A DNA stretch of 64,000 nucleotides from Agrocybe praecox. Taxonomy: Eukaryota > Basidiomycota > Agaricomycetes > Agaricales > Agrocybaceae. The notes beneath the pieces are model-generated. The model was not told the DNA's origin and searched no databases. It saw nothing but the letters and a program-made list of their open reading frames with translations. The position numbers were made by a program, and so were the translations under genes. Of this stretch, positions 62,803-64,000 are shown one piece after another (within the stretch, counting starts at the first letter, position 1; the number at the start of each line of letters is the position of its first letter). The stretch spans positions 868,001 to 932,000 of the forward strand of contig OZ024846.1 of assembly GCA_964017145.1 (NCBI GenBank). The letters run 5' to 3'.

Positions 62803-64000
62803 GAGGTCGATTTTAAAAACAATTAATTAATTAATTTCAAGCCAAGACGGGATGTGTGAAAGAGAAAGGAGTGACAAAAAACAGAGGAAGAAAACACAGC
62901 TCCCCTACGCCAGTAAAGATATGTACATGTACGTGCTCGTGAGCCCACGTGAGGAGGGTCAGACTGCGTACATAGATAATAGACGCGAGTCTCAATTCAG
63001 GATGGTAATTTGAAGCTGCAGAATGAACGGGAGGGGAGGACGAAAAAGAAAGGAAAAGAAGAAGAGAAGAGAAGAAAAGAGAAGAGGGGCGTATGAGAGA
63101 ATAGTTATGATCATGGCTATCATTAAAGACCAAGCGCTCGCCGTGCATGAAACCATATCAACATGAGTCTGAGGGGAACCGTGTTCAGGAAAGCATCTTG
63201 CAGGGAGATAGACGTGGATGTGGGAGAGGGAAAGAAGTATGAAGAAGAAAAAGAGAAAAGGAAATCAAGAGACGGAGCGAAAATGAAGAATAAGCGACAG
63301 GGAGGGGAAACAGAGATGGCGATGACGGCGAAGGTGATGAGCGGCGGCAACAGTGGAAAACAACGGAGGTCGAGAGACCAGACTTCGCCCATGCAGCCTA
63401 ATAAAGCGCATGAGGGCCCAAACACTTCGAGAACACTCGGAACATCAGGTCAAAATCTGGACGCCTGACAACATGAACAGATATTCTCAACCGAATAGTG
63501 TCTTTCATCTTCGGGCCTATCCATGCAGATTATGACTCTAATTCAACTTTGGAATATGGCAGAATACGTACTGGCGACAGAAGCGAAGTTCTCTGAGAGA
63601 TACAACGAAACCACGACTCTGCTTGTCATGAAGACGGTGCGTTAGGGGTTCACGCCTAATTGATGTTCGAAAGGTGTGGGGGAACAGCGATTGACAAAAA
63701 ATAACACTGATAGATTTGTAATATTTGTGAATTGGGATTACCGTATTTATGATTTTAGATATTGTTTGCTGCACTGTTTTTTGTGTGACTTTTGCCAATG
63801 CTCCTACAACTAAAGGTGAAGGTTGAGTCAAATATCCCGTGTCAAGAACCGACGACAAACGTGCCTTTTGATGTTGAGTAGAGCAATATCTACGAAAGAG
63901 GAAAGGTAAGTCGAGCTTGTTAAAACAAAAAAGCTTGTCAAAGAATGCGTTCTTACAGTACTTGGCGACATCCACCGCAAACCCTGAGTTGCACCTCACG
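62803..64000. other. Purine-rich and simple sequence; mostly no gene
   Basis: Contains a TTAA tetranucleotide run near 62820, a GA-rich tract around 63050-63090 and other simple sequence. Open frames here reflect low complexity. Only the last 170 bp look possibly genic (see next entry). Confidence 0.45.
63828..64000 (-). CDS. Possible 3' end of a gene extending beyond the window
   Basis: On the minus strand a donor-like GTAAGAACGC and a pyrimidine-rich acceptor CTCTTTCGTAG bracket about 60 bp. Joining them gives VDVAKYYIALLNIKRHVCRR and a stop near 63828. Only about 30 codons are visible, so no family call is possible. It could be chance. Confidence 0.2.

Noticed and set aside
62837..63468. 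Open frames of about 100 residues on both strands
   Set aside because: They come from purine/pyrimidine-rich simple sequence and have no domain or splice structure.

Overview
The window looks like nuclear DNA of an agaricomycete mushroom-forming fungus. The genes carry many short introns of about 45-75 nt with GTRNGY donors and YAG acceptors. The gene content also fits: a DUF6534 membrane protein, a Plavaka-type transposon, NACHT STAND proteins with an Asn/Gly-rich leader, an old yellow enzyme pair and a P450. I joined exons by eye using splice signals, reading frame and remembered family sequences; no alignment was run. Several genes were visible only after splicing, because each exon is too short to stand out.

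Layout. 1-2.0 kb: no confident gene. 2.0-13.4 kb: DUF6534 membrane protein (-), prolyl iminopeptidase (-), a conserved membrane protein (+), a Sec14/CRAL-TRIO lipid-transfer protein (+) and a cytochrome P450 (-). 15.1-17.7 kb: mitochondrial phosphate carrier (+) and a small secreted protein (+). 17.78-25.12 kb: a 7.3-kb Plavaka DNA transposon with matching terminal inverted repeats, a transposase, a second gene and a tRNA-like sequence. 25.4-40.9 kb is a housekeeping block: cullin-3, exportin-T, an F-box protein with a GC-AG intron, a large membrane-anchored protein, an enoyl-CoA hydratase/isomerase and a mitochondrial TPR protein. 41.6-45.5 kb: an inverted pair of old yellow enzyme genes meeting near a 200-N gap, enclosed by an imperfect direct repeat. 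46.1-47.7 kb: a membrane-anchored metallophosphatase.

48.2-62.8 kb is the most interesting part. It holds a 203-aa helical protein ending in a short Asn/Gly motif, a decayed transposon with long terminal inverted repeats and a 6-bp target duplication, a gene of unknown function, and two tandem NACHT NLR genes. The NLRs carry the same kind of motif at their N termini, like a receptor and effector that could signal through a shared amyloid-like motif (compare HET-S/NWD2). The second NLR also has a 21-bp coding minisatellite in its leader. Between the NLRs lies a single-copy membrane-protein gene that appears frameshifted. 62.8-64 kb: purine-rich and simple sequence, and perhaps the 3' end of a further gene.

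No secondary-metabolite backbone enzyme, rRNA operon or CRISPR array is present.
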